Assembly: GCA_902767775.1 (NCBI GenBank)
Contig: CACXIP010000003.1
Span: 124,001 to 188,000 of the forward strand
DNA length: 64,000 nucleotides
Direction of reading: 5' to 3'
DNA from: an uncultured Prevotellaceae bacterium
Lineage (GTDB): Bacteria; Bacteroidota; Bacteroidia; Bacteroidales; Bacteroidaceae
The notes under the pieces are model-generated. The model did not search any database. It was not told where the DNA came from and saw only the letters and a program-made list of their open reading frames with translations. How positions within the stretch are numbered: the stretch's first letter is position 1; every line of letters begins with the position of its first letter. Position numbers and translations under genes: made by a program. Below, in pieces: positions 51,445 to 57,977 of this stretch.

Positions 51445-51993
51445 ATGAAACACGAGATTATTACGTTAGAGAATGTGCAGATTATTGGCATGGCCAAGGA
51501 AATCGCATTCTGCAAAGGACAGGAAGAATGCCCAAAGTTTTGGGGAGAGTATGTGGAACGGATTATTAAGCCCGTCTTTATGGAGCACAAAGCTCCTGAT
51601 GCCTTTCAGCAGGCAGCCATCGACAACGGTGTCGGCGAATTCGGGCTCTGCACCTGCGACATTCCCAACCACAATTGTGCAACCTGTTGGGAGGCAAACT
51701 TTGGTGCTTGCAGCAAGAACACCTTTACATACGTCATCGGCGGAATATATAAAGGTGGCGAGGCGCCAGAAGGAATGCAGCTTTTCCCTATTCGTAGTGG
51801 CAAGTGGCTGAAAGTTCATTTCGAGGGAGGTATGAAAGCCTTTCAAGAGCAGTACGAGAAATTCCATAAGGAGTGGCTGCCTTCTCATCTAGAATATAAA
51901 TGGGCACCAAATTCCTGTTGCATGGAGTGGTATCAGGGCGCAGACATCCAGTCACCCGACTACCAGTGTGGCGTGATGATGCCATTGGAATAG
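51445..51993 (+). CDS. GyrI-like effector-binding domain protein
   Basis: This 182-residue stand-alone protein resembles the effector-binding domain of AraC/MerR regulators (GyrI-like fold): IITLENVQIIGMAKEIAFC at the start, FTYVIGGIYKGGEAPEGMQLFPI in the middle and CCMEWYQGADIQSPDYQCGVMMPLE at the end. It is Cys-rich (ten Cys), including CTCDIPNHNCATCW, which is unusual for the family and might bind a metal or redox ligand. A related domain is fused to MerR in the gene at 53559. Ligand unknown. Confidence 0.72.
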   Translation: MKHEIITLENVQIIGMAKEIAFCKGQEECPKFWGEYVERIIKPVFMEHKAPDAFQQAAIDNGVGEFGLCTCDIPNHNCATCWEANFGACSKNTFTYVIGGIYKGGEAPEGMQLFPIRSGKWLKVHFEGGMKAFQEQYEKFHKEWLPSHLEYKWAPNSCCMEWYQGADIQSPDYQCGVMMPLE

Positions 51994-52009
51994 AGGGAAA
52001 AAGGAAAAG

Positions 52010-52525
52010 ATGGTGCGAAGCATGAAACATCTGCCGAATATCCTCTCATCGCTCCGAATGGTGGGGGCTGTTGCTCTGCTGCTGTGTGATGTTGAAGGAA
52101 CAACTTTTTGGGTGCTTTACACCATTTGTGGCATCAGTGACATTGCCGATGGATGGCTGGCTCGGAAGCTGAAGAGCGTTACCAGGACTGGAGCATTGCT
52201 GGATAGCGTGGCAGACTTCTGCTTCGTAGCATGTTGTGCCTGGCAGATTCTACCGATACTCAGATTGCCACAATGGTTATGGTTGTGGGCTGGAGTAATC
52301 GTCGCGATTAAAGTCGTGAATCAGCTTTCGGCACTCGCGACGTACGGGCGCTGCTGCTTCCCTCACACCCTCGCGAACAAGTGGGCGGGATTCCTGCTAT
52401 TCATTGCTATCCCCATGACATTTTGGTCTATCATCCCCATTTCAATCACTGCAATCGTCGCCACGTTTGCCGCTGTACAAGAATGCTTCGTTTTAACGAG
52501 AGCCGAATCAAGTCATAAAATATGA
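52010..52525 (+). CDS. CDP-alcohol phosphatidyltransferase family protein
   Basis: The 171-residue membrane protein contains the complete family motif D-x2-DG-x2-AR-x8-G-x3-D-x3-D, seen as SDIADGWLARKL and then RTGALLDSVADF near residues 43-72. Enzymes with this motif join a CDP-linked lipid or alcohol to another alcohol, as in phospholipid synthesis. About five membrane segments are visible. The start could be the ATG at 52010 or 52022. It overlaps the beta-lactamase gene by 4 bases (ATGA). Its substrate is not predictable. Confidence 0.88.
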   Translation: MVRSMKHLPNILSSLRMVGAVALLLCDVEGTTFWVLYTICGISDIADGWLARKLKSVTRTGALLDSVADFCFVACCAWQILPILRLPQWLWLWAGVIVAIKVVNQLSALATYGRCCFPHTLANKWAGFLLFIAIPMTFWSIIPISITAIVATFAAVQECFVLTRAESSHKI

Positions 52526-53448
52526 GAAAGATAGTAACACTAGTTTATGCATTGGTTGTTGTATCATGCTGGGCGCAAGAGCCAACGGACGGAGCAGCGA
52601 GAGCTATCCGAGCTCGCTCGGAGATGGCCGAGTCGTGTCGGACGAAGGCGAAGCCAATAAGCGACAGTACCAGCTATGGTGCATGCATCATGCGCAATGG
52701 CTCTATTGTTGGCATTAACGAAAACGAGCGTTTTGCCATGCATAGTGTGATGAAGTTCCCGCAAGCTTTATACGTCGCTGATTACTTGAGTCGGGAAGGG
52801 TTGGATCTTAATGACACGATTGTTGTCGATAAAGCAGACCTGATGCAAGACACATGGTCGCCAATGTTAAAACGGTTTGAAGGTGTCAAGGCCTTTTCGT
52901 GTGCAGAACTGTTGGAATTGTCTCTCGGACAGAGTGACAACAATGCCTGCGAACTCCTTTTCAAGTTTTGCGGCAAGCCCGAAGCTGTGGAGAACTACAT
53001 GAGAAAACTTGGACTCCACGATATCCATGTCCGCATGACTGAGGAACAGATGCACAAGAATCCGGCAAAGGCCATTGAAAACAGTTCCACCCCCGCCGAA
53101 ATGGTTCGTTTGTTCGAGTGGTTTTATCATCATAAAGATGACAACCAATATCTGACGTTCATCTGGAAGGCGATGGCTGATTGCTCAACAGGACAGAAAC
53201 GAATCCCTGCAGCGATACCCGCAAATGCTCGTATCGTACATAAGACAGGTACAGGATTCCCATCTCCTGAAGGATTGCAAGACATGAACGATGCAGGTAT
53301 CATTCTCATGCCAGATGGAAGCCATGCCATTATCGCCGTTTTCACCACGCACTCATCATCTGAGGCAGTAATAGAAAATATAGCCAGACAACTGTTAGCA
53401 CATCCCTCGTTCCCGCCATTATTGCATGGTGCTACTGGCTGGGAGTAA
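52522..53448 (+). CDS. Class A beta-lactamase
   Basis: The 308-residue protein has a signal sequence with a possible lipobox (VVVSC16) or a conventional cut after WAQ. Catalytic motifs are present: S75-V-M-K78, SDN in GQSDNNACELL near residue 136, a RMTEEQMHKNP segment that would hold the general-base Glu, and KTG in VHKTGTGFPS near 248. The pattern fits the class A2-like enzymes of Bacteroidetes (CfxA/CepA relatives). It would hydrolyse beta-lactams in the periplasm. It is embedded in an operon with a CDP-alcohol transferase rather than a mobile element. It has no dedicated regulator nearby except the MerR gene that follows. Confidence 0.9.
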   Translation: MRKIVTLVYALVVVSCWAQEPTDGAARAIRARSEMAESCRTKAKPISDSTSYGACIMRNGSIVGINENERFAMHSVMKFPQALYVADYLSREGLDLNDTIVVDKADLMQDTWSPMLKRFEGVKAFSCAELLELSLGQSDNNACELLFKFCGKPEAVENYMRKLGLHDIHVRMTEEQMHKNPAKAIENSSTPAEMVRLFEWFYHHKDDNQYLTFIWKAMADCSTGQKRIPAAIPANARIVHKTGTGFPSPEGLQDMNDAGIILMPDGSHAIIAVFTTHSSSEAVIENIARQLLAHPSFPPLLHGATGWE

Positions 53449-53494
53449 AAGAAAGAACAACGATGTGTTAAATCCATGTTAAAGTATTCATTTC

Positions 53495-53529
53495 TTTTGA
53501 CTCGTCCCTAAGGTCATGCCTTAACTTCG
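53495..53529 (+). promoter_or_regulatory. Candidate MerR-type promoter/operator with long spacer
   Basis: TTTTG (53495-53499) and TAACTTCG (53522-53529, one mismatch to TAnnTTTG) are 22 bases apart, about three more than usual. MerR regulators typically act on promoters with over-long spacers, and the spacer here holds an imperfect dyad centred on CCTAAGG. It lies directly upstream of the MerR gene, so autoregulation is plausible. The site was found by eye. Confidence 0.5.
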
Positions 53530-53558
53530 CAGTCGCTTAGCAAAAAACATCGCGCGAT

Positions 53559-54383
53559 ATGAGTAAGAAAACAAGGTTAAAAATCGGAGAGTTTTCACAG
53601 TTGATGCAGGTGACGGTAAAGACCCTGCGTCACTACGAACAGAAAGGGCTGCTCACGCCTGACGAGGTAGACGAGTGGACTGGCTACCGCTATTACAGCA
53701 TCGACCAGATGCAACAATTGAAGGACATCCGCGACCTGCAACGGCTCGGCTTCTCGCTGGACGAAATTAAGGATCTGTTCGACGATGGTTCGCATACGCC
53801 GACCATCCGACAGATGACCGAGAAAATCAAGGAAACGGAGGCACAGCTGAAGGAACTGATAGCCCGTCGCAACCAACTGCTCGACTGGAGAAACGCTCGC
53901 AAAGAAATGAAGACTATGGAAAAATTCAGCATTCAATCGCTGCCCGAAATCATCGTGGCAAGCCATCGTGAAGTCATCCCCGACTACGCCGCTATCGGAC
54001 CCATGTGTGTCAACAAGATTGGTCCGGAGATGCAGCGCCTCGGCTGCAAGTGTCCGCCGCCGGGCTACTGCTTCACCATGGAGCACAACAAGGAGTACAC
54101 TCCGACGGACATCGACATCGAGTATTGCGAACAGGTAGAGGAAATGGGCGAGGACAGCGCCATCATCCAGTTCAAACGCCTGCCCGCCGTGCCAAAGGCG
54201 CTCTGTATGAAGCACGTAGGTCCATACAATCGCTTTTACGAATCATTCACTGAGGCCTTCCGTTATATTGAGGAGCACGGCCTGAAGCCCGTCGGCCAGC
54301 ATCGCACATGCTACATCGATGGAATCTGGAATCAGGAAGACCCTGAGAAATGGCTTTCGGTGATTCAGATACCAATAGAGTAA
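53559..54383 (+). CDS. MerR family regulator with GyrI-like effector-binding domain
   Basis: Residues 7-75 form a MerR helix-turn-helix and wing (KIGEFSQLMQVTVKTLRHYEQKGLL, GYRYYSIDQMQQLKDI). Residues 80-115 are the dimer coiled coil (MTEKIKETEAQLKELIARRNQ). Residues 125-274 are a GyrI-like ligand domain (IVASHREVIPDY, ALCMKHVGPYNRFYESF). Such proteins sense bulky or cationic compounds and activate promoters with long spacers. It lies 110 bases after the beta-lactamase gene and upstream of the DUF3795, VOC and flavin reductase genes, its possible targets. Confidence 0.9.
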   Translation: MSKKTRLKIGEFSQLMQVTVKTLRHYEQKGLLTPDEVDEWTGYRYYSIDQMQQLKDIRDLQRLGFSLDEIKDLFDDGSHTPTIRQMTEKIKETEAQLKELIARRNQLLDWRNARKEMKTMEKFSIQSLPEIIVASHREVIPDYAAIGPMCVNKIGPEMQRLGCKCPPPGYCFTMEHNKEYTPTDIDIEYCEQVEEMGEDSAIIQFKRLPAVPKALCMKHVGPYNRFYESFTEAFRYIEEHGLKPVGQHRTCYIDGIWNQEDPEKWLSVIQIPIE

Positions 54384-54429
54384 TAATCCGTCCTGATCGT
54401 CCCATATAGTTTGGGGCGGTCAGGACAAA

Positions 54430-54786
54430 ATGAGTTATACAATGAAAGAAATGACGGATATTTCCCAGCAGATTGCCGCATGTGGATTATATTGCGGAGC
54501 ATGCAAAAAGTTCCTCAATGGCAAATGCCCTGGATGTAAGGAAAACGAGAAAGCATCGTGGTGTAAAATCCGCAAATGTTGTCAAGAGAAAGGCTTTCAC
54601 ACTTGTGCCGACTGCGACAAGGTAGTAGAAAACTGCAAAATTCACAACAACTTTGTCGGCAAGATCTTTGCTTTCCTGTTTAATAGCGACAGAGCCGCCT
54701 GCATCCGTTATATCCGCGAAAACGGAGAGGATGCCTTTGCGGAAAAGATGGCAAAAGATAAGCAGATGACGATGAAAAGGAAATGA
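54430..54786 (+). CDS. DUF3795 Cys-rich protein
   Basis: The 118-residue protein begins with QQIAACGLYCGACKKFL and continues with KCPGCKENEKASWCKIRKCC and HTCADCDKV, a set of 11 Cys typical of DUF3795. Function is unknown; metal binding is suggested by the Cys pattern. The start could be the ATG at 54430, 54442 or 54451. Directly after its TGA the same frame continues as a decayed gene end (54787-54876), showing that another gene was lost here. Confidence 0.82.
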   Translation: MSYTMKEMTDISQQIAACGLYCGACKKFLNGKCPGCKENEKASWCKIRKCCQEKGFHTCADCDKVVENCKIHNNFVGKIFAFLFNSDRAACIRYIRENGEDAFAEKMAKDKQMTMKRK

Positions 54787-54876
54787 GGTCTCGGCTTCGA
54801 ATATCGCGGCAAGCAGCACCTCTATGCCGAGAACACTGGCTGGACAGACTTCTATTTCTTTGAACTTAAACAATGA
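54787..54876 (+). pseudogene. Remnant of a lost gene's 3' end
   Basis: Between the DUF3795 stop and the VOC start, 29 codons in the DUF3795 frame read GLGFEYRGKQHLYAENTG...FYFFELKQ and end in a TGA that overlaps the VOC ATG. The composition is protein-like (aromatic, balanced) and the ATGA overlap is the normal coupling in this operon. GLGFEYRG resembles the C-terminal LGF motif of GNAT proteins, so the lost gene may have been another acetyltransferase. Identity is uncertain. Confidence 0.55.
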
Positions 54877-55283
54877 ATGATATGAAAGAAAGATTCAAAT
54901 TCAACACCATTGGCCTTTTTACCAGCAACAATAAGGCTACTGTTGATTTCTATACAAAAACTTTTGGTTTTACCACCGATTGGGATGGCATTCAACCCAA
55001 TGTAGAGATGATGCTGGGCGACATGCGTATCATCCTCTTCCCACGTGACGCTTTCGAACAGATGGTCTCTCGAAAGTTTCAATATCCCGAGGGGTTCAAT
55101 GGTACTGTAGAATTGGCATTCGACGTGCCCACCTTCGCTGATGTTGATAAAGAATACCAGCATGCGCTCACGAATGGTGCCGCCTCCGTTCTTCCTCCCA
55201 CCACAGAACCTTGGGGCCAGCGCACCTGCTACGTGGCCGACCCAGACGGAAATCTGATAGAGATTGGTTCGTTTAACGAATAA
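54873..55283 (+). CDS. VOC superfamily (glyoxalase/bleomycin-resistance-like) protein
   Basis: A 136-residue protein with the VOC opening FNTIGLFTSNNKATVDFYTKTFGF, GTVELAFDVPTFADVDKEY near residue 75 and the C-terminal WGQRTCYVADPDGNLIEIGSF, the typical DPDGNxxE metal motif. Members bind or modify small molecules and include antibiotic-binding resistance proteins and lyases. It starts within the stop of the preceding gene remnant. The ligand is unknown. Confidence 0.87.
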   Translation: MNDMKERFKFNTIGLFTSNNKATVDFYTKTFGFTTDWDGIQPNVEMMLGDMRIILFPRDAFEQMVSRKFQYPEGFNGTVELAFDVPTFADVDKEYQHALTNGAASVLPPTTEPWGQRTCYVADPDGNLIEIGSFNE

Positions 55284-55314
55284 GTATACGAAATATGATT
55301 GGTATCACCGTAAT

Positions 55315-55848
55315 ATGAATATACTGATTCTTTCAGGCAGCCCGCGAAAGGGTGGCAATACAGACTTGCTTGTAGAGGCGTTCGTCAAGGGTGCCTCACA
55401 GAAACACCATGTCGAAGTAGTTTCTGTTCACGACTATAAGGTCAATCCCTGCTTGGGGTGTAACGCTTGTTTCAAGAACGAGGCCAATGATTGTGTACAG
55501 AAGGACGATATGTCGCTTATCTATGAAAAGATGAGCCGGGCCGACCTGCTTGTGATTGCCTCGCCCGTCTATTTCTACGGACTGAGTGCACAGCTGAAGG
55601 CAGTCATCGACCGTCTCCACAATCCGATTAGAGATACGTTCCCCATCAAGAAGATGGCTCTCCTACTCGTTGGTGCAGCCATACTTCCCGAGCTTTTTGA
55701 CAGCATCCTCGCGCAATACCAGCTCTGCCTGAACTTCTTTAAGTTAGAGGATGCCGGCCGTGTGTTGGTTCGAGGTGTCAAGGATAGAGGTGATATTATG
55801 ATTACCGATGCTTTGAAAGAGGCATATAAGCTGGGGTTAAACGTATAA
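55315..55848 (+). CDS. NADPH-dependent FMN reductase / flavodoxin-like oxidoreductase
   Basis: The 177-residue protein has the flavodoxin-like nucleotide motif ILILSGSPRKGGNTDLL at the start, CLGCNACFKNEANDCVQKDDM near residue 48 and VIASPVYFYGLSAQLKAVIDR near 85, the pattern of iron-sulphur-flavoprotein/WrbA-like FMN reductases. It reduces FMN or quinone-like electrophiles with NAD(P)H. The longer frame from 55264 overlaps the VOC gene, and the ATG at 55315 begins the conserved fold. It is last in the accessory run and is followed by a decayed gene end. Confidence 0.88.
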   Translation: MNILILSGSPRKGGNTDLLVEAFVKGASQKHHVEVVSVHDYKVNPCLGCNACFKNEANDCVQKDDMSLIYEKMSRADLLVIASPVYFYGLSAQLKAVIDRLHNPIRDTFPIKKMALLLVGAAILPELFDSILAQYQLCLNFFKLEDAGRVLVRGVKDRGDIMITDALKEAYKLGLNV

Positions 55849-55874
55849 CGACGAGAAAATGGGAAAAAACCTGA

Positions 55875-55964
55875 ATTGATGTTGCCGACGCACTGAAAGG
55901 TGCACCTTTCGATTTGTTCACGTCGCTCACCTTCCCCAACATCGCATACCATGTGGAGTTTTAA
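55875..55964 (+). pseudogene. Second gene-end remnant
   Basis: After an in-frame TGA, about 29 codons read DVADALKGAPFDLFTSLTFP...AYHVEF and end at a TAA. The text is protein-like but lacks a start. It follows the flavin reductase gene and precedes the convergent GH13 gene by 34 bases. It looks like the C-terminal end of a deleted gene; no family could be assigned. Confidence 0.5.
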
Positions 55965-55998
55965 TGTTTCAAAAATATAGTATCAGTCCTTTGATGAT

Positions 55999-57768
55999 TT
56001 AGTATCTCACGTTCTGCAATTTCACGATAGCATACGAGGTGGCAGGCATATGAACAGTCATGTCACCAGTCTTCTTGTTGTTTTCAATACCGAAGCGGTC
56101 ACCAGCAAGTAGTTTTGTCTTACCGTATTTCACATTGAGATGGAATGTTGCATCAGATGCCTCTGCCTTTGGATTAAGCATCACCAACACCACATCTTTT
56201 CCGGCCGCCCTTGCATATACAAATGGGTATACAGAAGGCGAAGGTTTTTGAGCATCCGCCGATGGGTATATGGGCACAAACTCTGCGTAATTGGCAAGAG
56301 CAGGCTCATTGTGCCTTAAAGCGATGAGTTGTCGTGTCTTGTTAAGCAAAGAATTGGGGTCCTTCTCTTGCTCCGCCACATTAGGCGCATTGGGGGAAGG
56401 ATCAACAGGGAGATAAAGACTGGCAGCATCGCCATCAGAGAATCCAAGGTTTTTGCCGTTGTTCCACTGCATGGGAGTTCGGGCGCCATTTCTCGGTTGA
56501 TATGCTCCCTCAACTTGTGGCCAGTTGTTGGGCAGTTGTTTCATTCCGATTTCATTGCCATAATAAATGAATGGTACTCCAGGCATGGTAAAGCCAAAGG
56601 CATAAATCATCTCCAATTCCTTGTCGCTACGCCGGTTTCCGAGTCGGGCATTGTCGTGATTGCCCAGTGGCAGACTGATATAGCCCTTGCCCACGGTTTT
56701 TTCATATTGATCCATGTAACTTCTGAGAAAAGCGGTGATATCACCCTTTCCTTCTGCATCAAAATAACTGTGTCCCTCACTGACGCCGTTGAGAATTCGC
56801 CAACTCTCCTTCTGGAACAAGTCGTTGTAACCATTAAACCAATGGAAGAAATCAACATGGAAGCAGTCGTCGAGCGCATCGGCTGGGTACGACCATTCTG
56901 CCACCATAAATCCTCTTGGGTATTCTTTCTCCAGCAGTTGACGAATCTCCCTCCAGAAGAGTTTGGTCTCATTCTCGTTGGTGTTGAAAAACTGTTCATT
57001 GCCTCTCACCCTTCGAGTCTTTACCAATGCACCAGCCATATCAGCCCGGAAGCCATCCGCTCCCATGTCCATCCAGAAACGCAGCACGTTTTTCAGGTCC
57101 TCGCGCATCGCCATCACATCAGGATGGTTGGTTGGCAACTGCCAAGGCTGTTCAGGGTCGGGATTGGAGAATCCGAAATTAAGTGCCGGCTGGCACCAAT
57201 AGAAATTGCGCATAAACTGTCCGTTGCGCCGCCCGTAACCTTTGATGAAAGAACCCGCGAACTCACGTGGTGGGTCCACCCAGTTGGTTTCTGTCCAGAT
57301 ATAGTAGTTGGAGTATTTGTTCTTCTCTTGTTTTTGAGACTCCACAAACCATGGATGGTCGATGGCTGTATAGCTGATGACATAGTCGAAGATAACGTGC
57401 ATCCCTCGTTTATGCGCCTCCTCAAAGAGTTGGCGGGCATCCTCATTGGTTCCATATCGGGGAGCAATCTTATAATAGTCGCGGATATCATATCCAGCAT
57501 CATTAAACGGAGAGTCGAAGAACGGATTGAACCAAATGGCATCTACGCCAAGGCTCTTCACATAGTCGAGTTTGCTGATGATACCCTTCAAATCACCGAT
57601 ACCATCGCCATCGGAATCACAGAATGTCTGCGGATAGATTTGATAGAAAACGGCATTCTTTGCCCATTCAGGAACTTTTGGTATTTCATACTTGCCTGTG
57701 ATGGTCTGCGCCGATGCTGCAAGTGCCATTGATGCAGCGAAAAACAAAATAGATTTTCTAATGTTCAT
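55999..57768 (-). CDS. Secreted GH13 alpha-amylase-family enzyme with altered region I
   Basis: The 589-residue protein has a signal peptide (FFAASMALAASAQ) and a GH13 barrel: FYQIYPQTFCDSDGDGIGDL, the nucleophile region GFRADMAG near residue 243, the acid/base MVAEWSYPAD near 290 and GNHDNARLG near 370. Region I, usually DLVINHTS, reads D128-YVI-S132-Y133-T, so the conserved Asn and His are replaced by Ser and Tyr. A PQVEGAYQPRNGARTPMQW segment recalls oligo-alpha-glucosidases. It likely acts on alpha-glucans or oligosaccharides outside the cytoplasm, but specificity or activity may be changed. Confidence 0.86.
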   Translation of the reverse strand: MNIRKSILFFAASMALAASAQTITGKYEIPKVPEWAKNAVFYQIYPQTFCDSDGDGIGDLKGIISKLDYVKSLGVDAIWFNPFFDSPFNDAGYDIRDYYKIAPRYGTNEDARQLFEEAHKRGMHVIFDYVISYTAIDHPWFVESQKQEKNKYSNYYIWTETNWVDPPREFAGSFIKGYGRRNGQFMRNFYWCQPALNFGFSNPDPEQPWQLPTNHPDVMAMREDLKNVLRFWMDMGADGFRADMAGALVKTRRVRGNEQFFNTNENETKLFWREIRQLLEKEYPRGFMVAEWSYPADALDDCFHVDFFHWFNGYNDLFQKESWRILNGVSEGHSYFDAEGKGDITAFLRSYMDQYEKTVGKGYISLPLGNHDNARLGNRRSDKELEMIYAFGFTMPGVPFIYYGNEIGMKQLPNNWPQVEGAYQPRNGARTPMQWNNGKNLGFSDGDAASLYLPVDPSPNAPNVAEQEKDPNSLLNKTRQLIALRHNEPALANYAEFVPIYPSADAQKPSPSVYPFVYARAAGKDVVLVMLNPKAEASDATFHLNVKYGKTKLLAGDRFGIENNKKTGDMTVHMPATSYAIVKLQNVRY

Positions 57769-57883
57769 GGTGAGATATCCTTTGGTGTTCTGATTGAAAT
57801 TTTTACTATATGATACGTCTGTCTGATCATCTGATCCATTCTACATAACCATTATCAGACAAAGAAGCAAGTTATCTCCAATG

Positions 57884-57891
57884 CAAAAATA
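57884..57891 (-). promoter_or_regulatory. -7 box for the GH13 gene
   Basis: TATTTTTG on the minus strand matches TAnnTTTG and would give a leader of about 110 bases before the start at 57768. The leader shows no strong hairpin. A clear -33 TTTG was not seen at 19-20 bases. Confidence 0.45.
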
Positions 57892-57945
57892 GGTAAATTA
57901 TCCTAAAAAAACAATTGAATACCGCATTTATTTTCAATTATTCAT

Positions 57946-57953
57946 TAACTTTG
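57946..57953 (+). promoter_or_regulatory. -7 box for the M3 peptidase operon
   Basis: TAACTTTG matches TAnnTTTG and lies 24 bases before the ATG at 57978. The preceding region is T-rich, with TTTA near 57928 as a weak -33 candidate. The position supports the ATG at 57978 over a TTG at 57915, which would lie upstream of the promoter. Confidence 0.65.
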
Positions 57954-57977
57954 CTTGCTCTAAAGAAATTTCATATC

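Noticed and set aside
52522-53448. Mobile beta-lactamase cassette
   Set aside because: The gene is coupled by overlap to its neighbour, with no integrase, transposase or repeat ends near it.
54784-54876. Stop-codon readthrough or selenocysteine at the DUF3795 TGA
   Set aside because: DUF3795 is complete at this stop, and the following codons look like the end of an unrelated gene. A remnant is simpler.
56329-57732. 467-codon plus-strand frame opposite the GH13 gene
   Set aside because: It is antisense to a complete GH13 enzyme and shows no domain.
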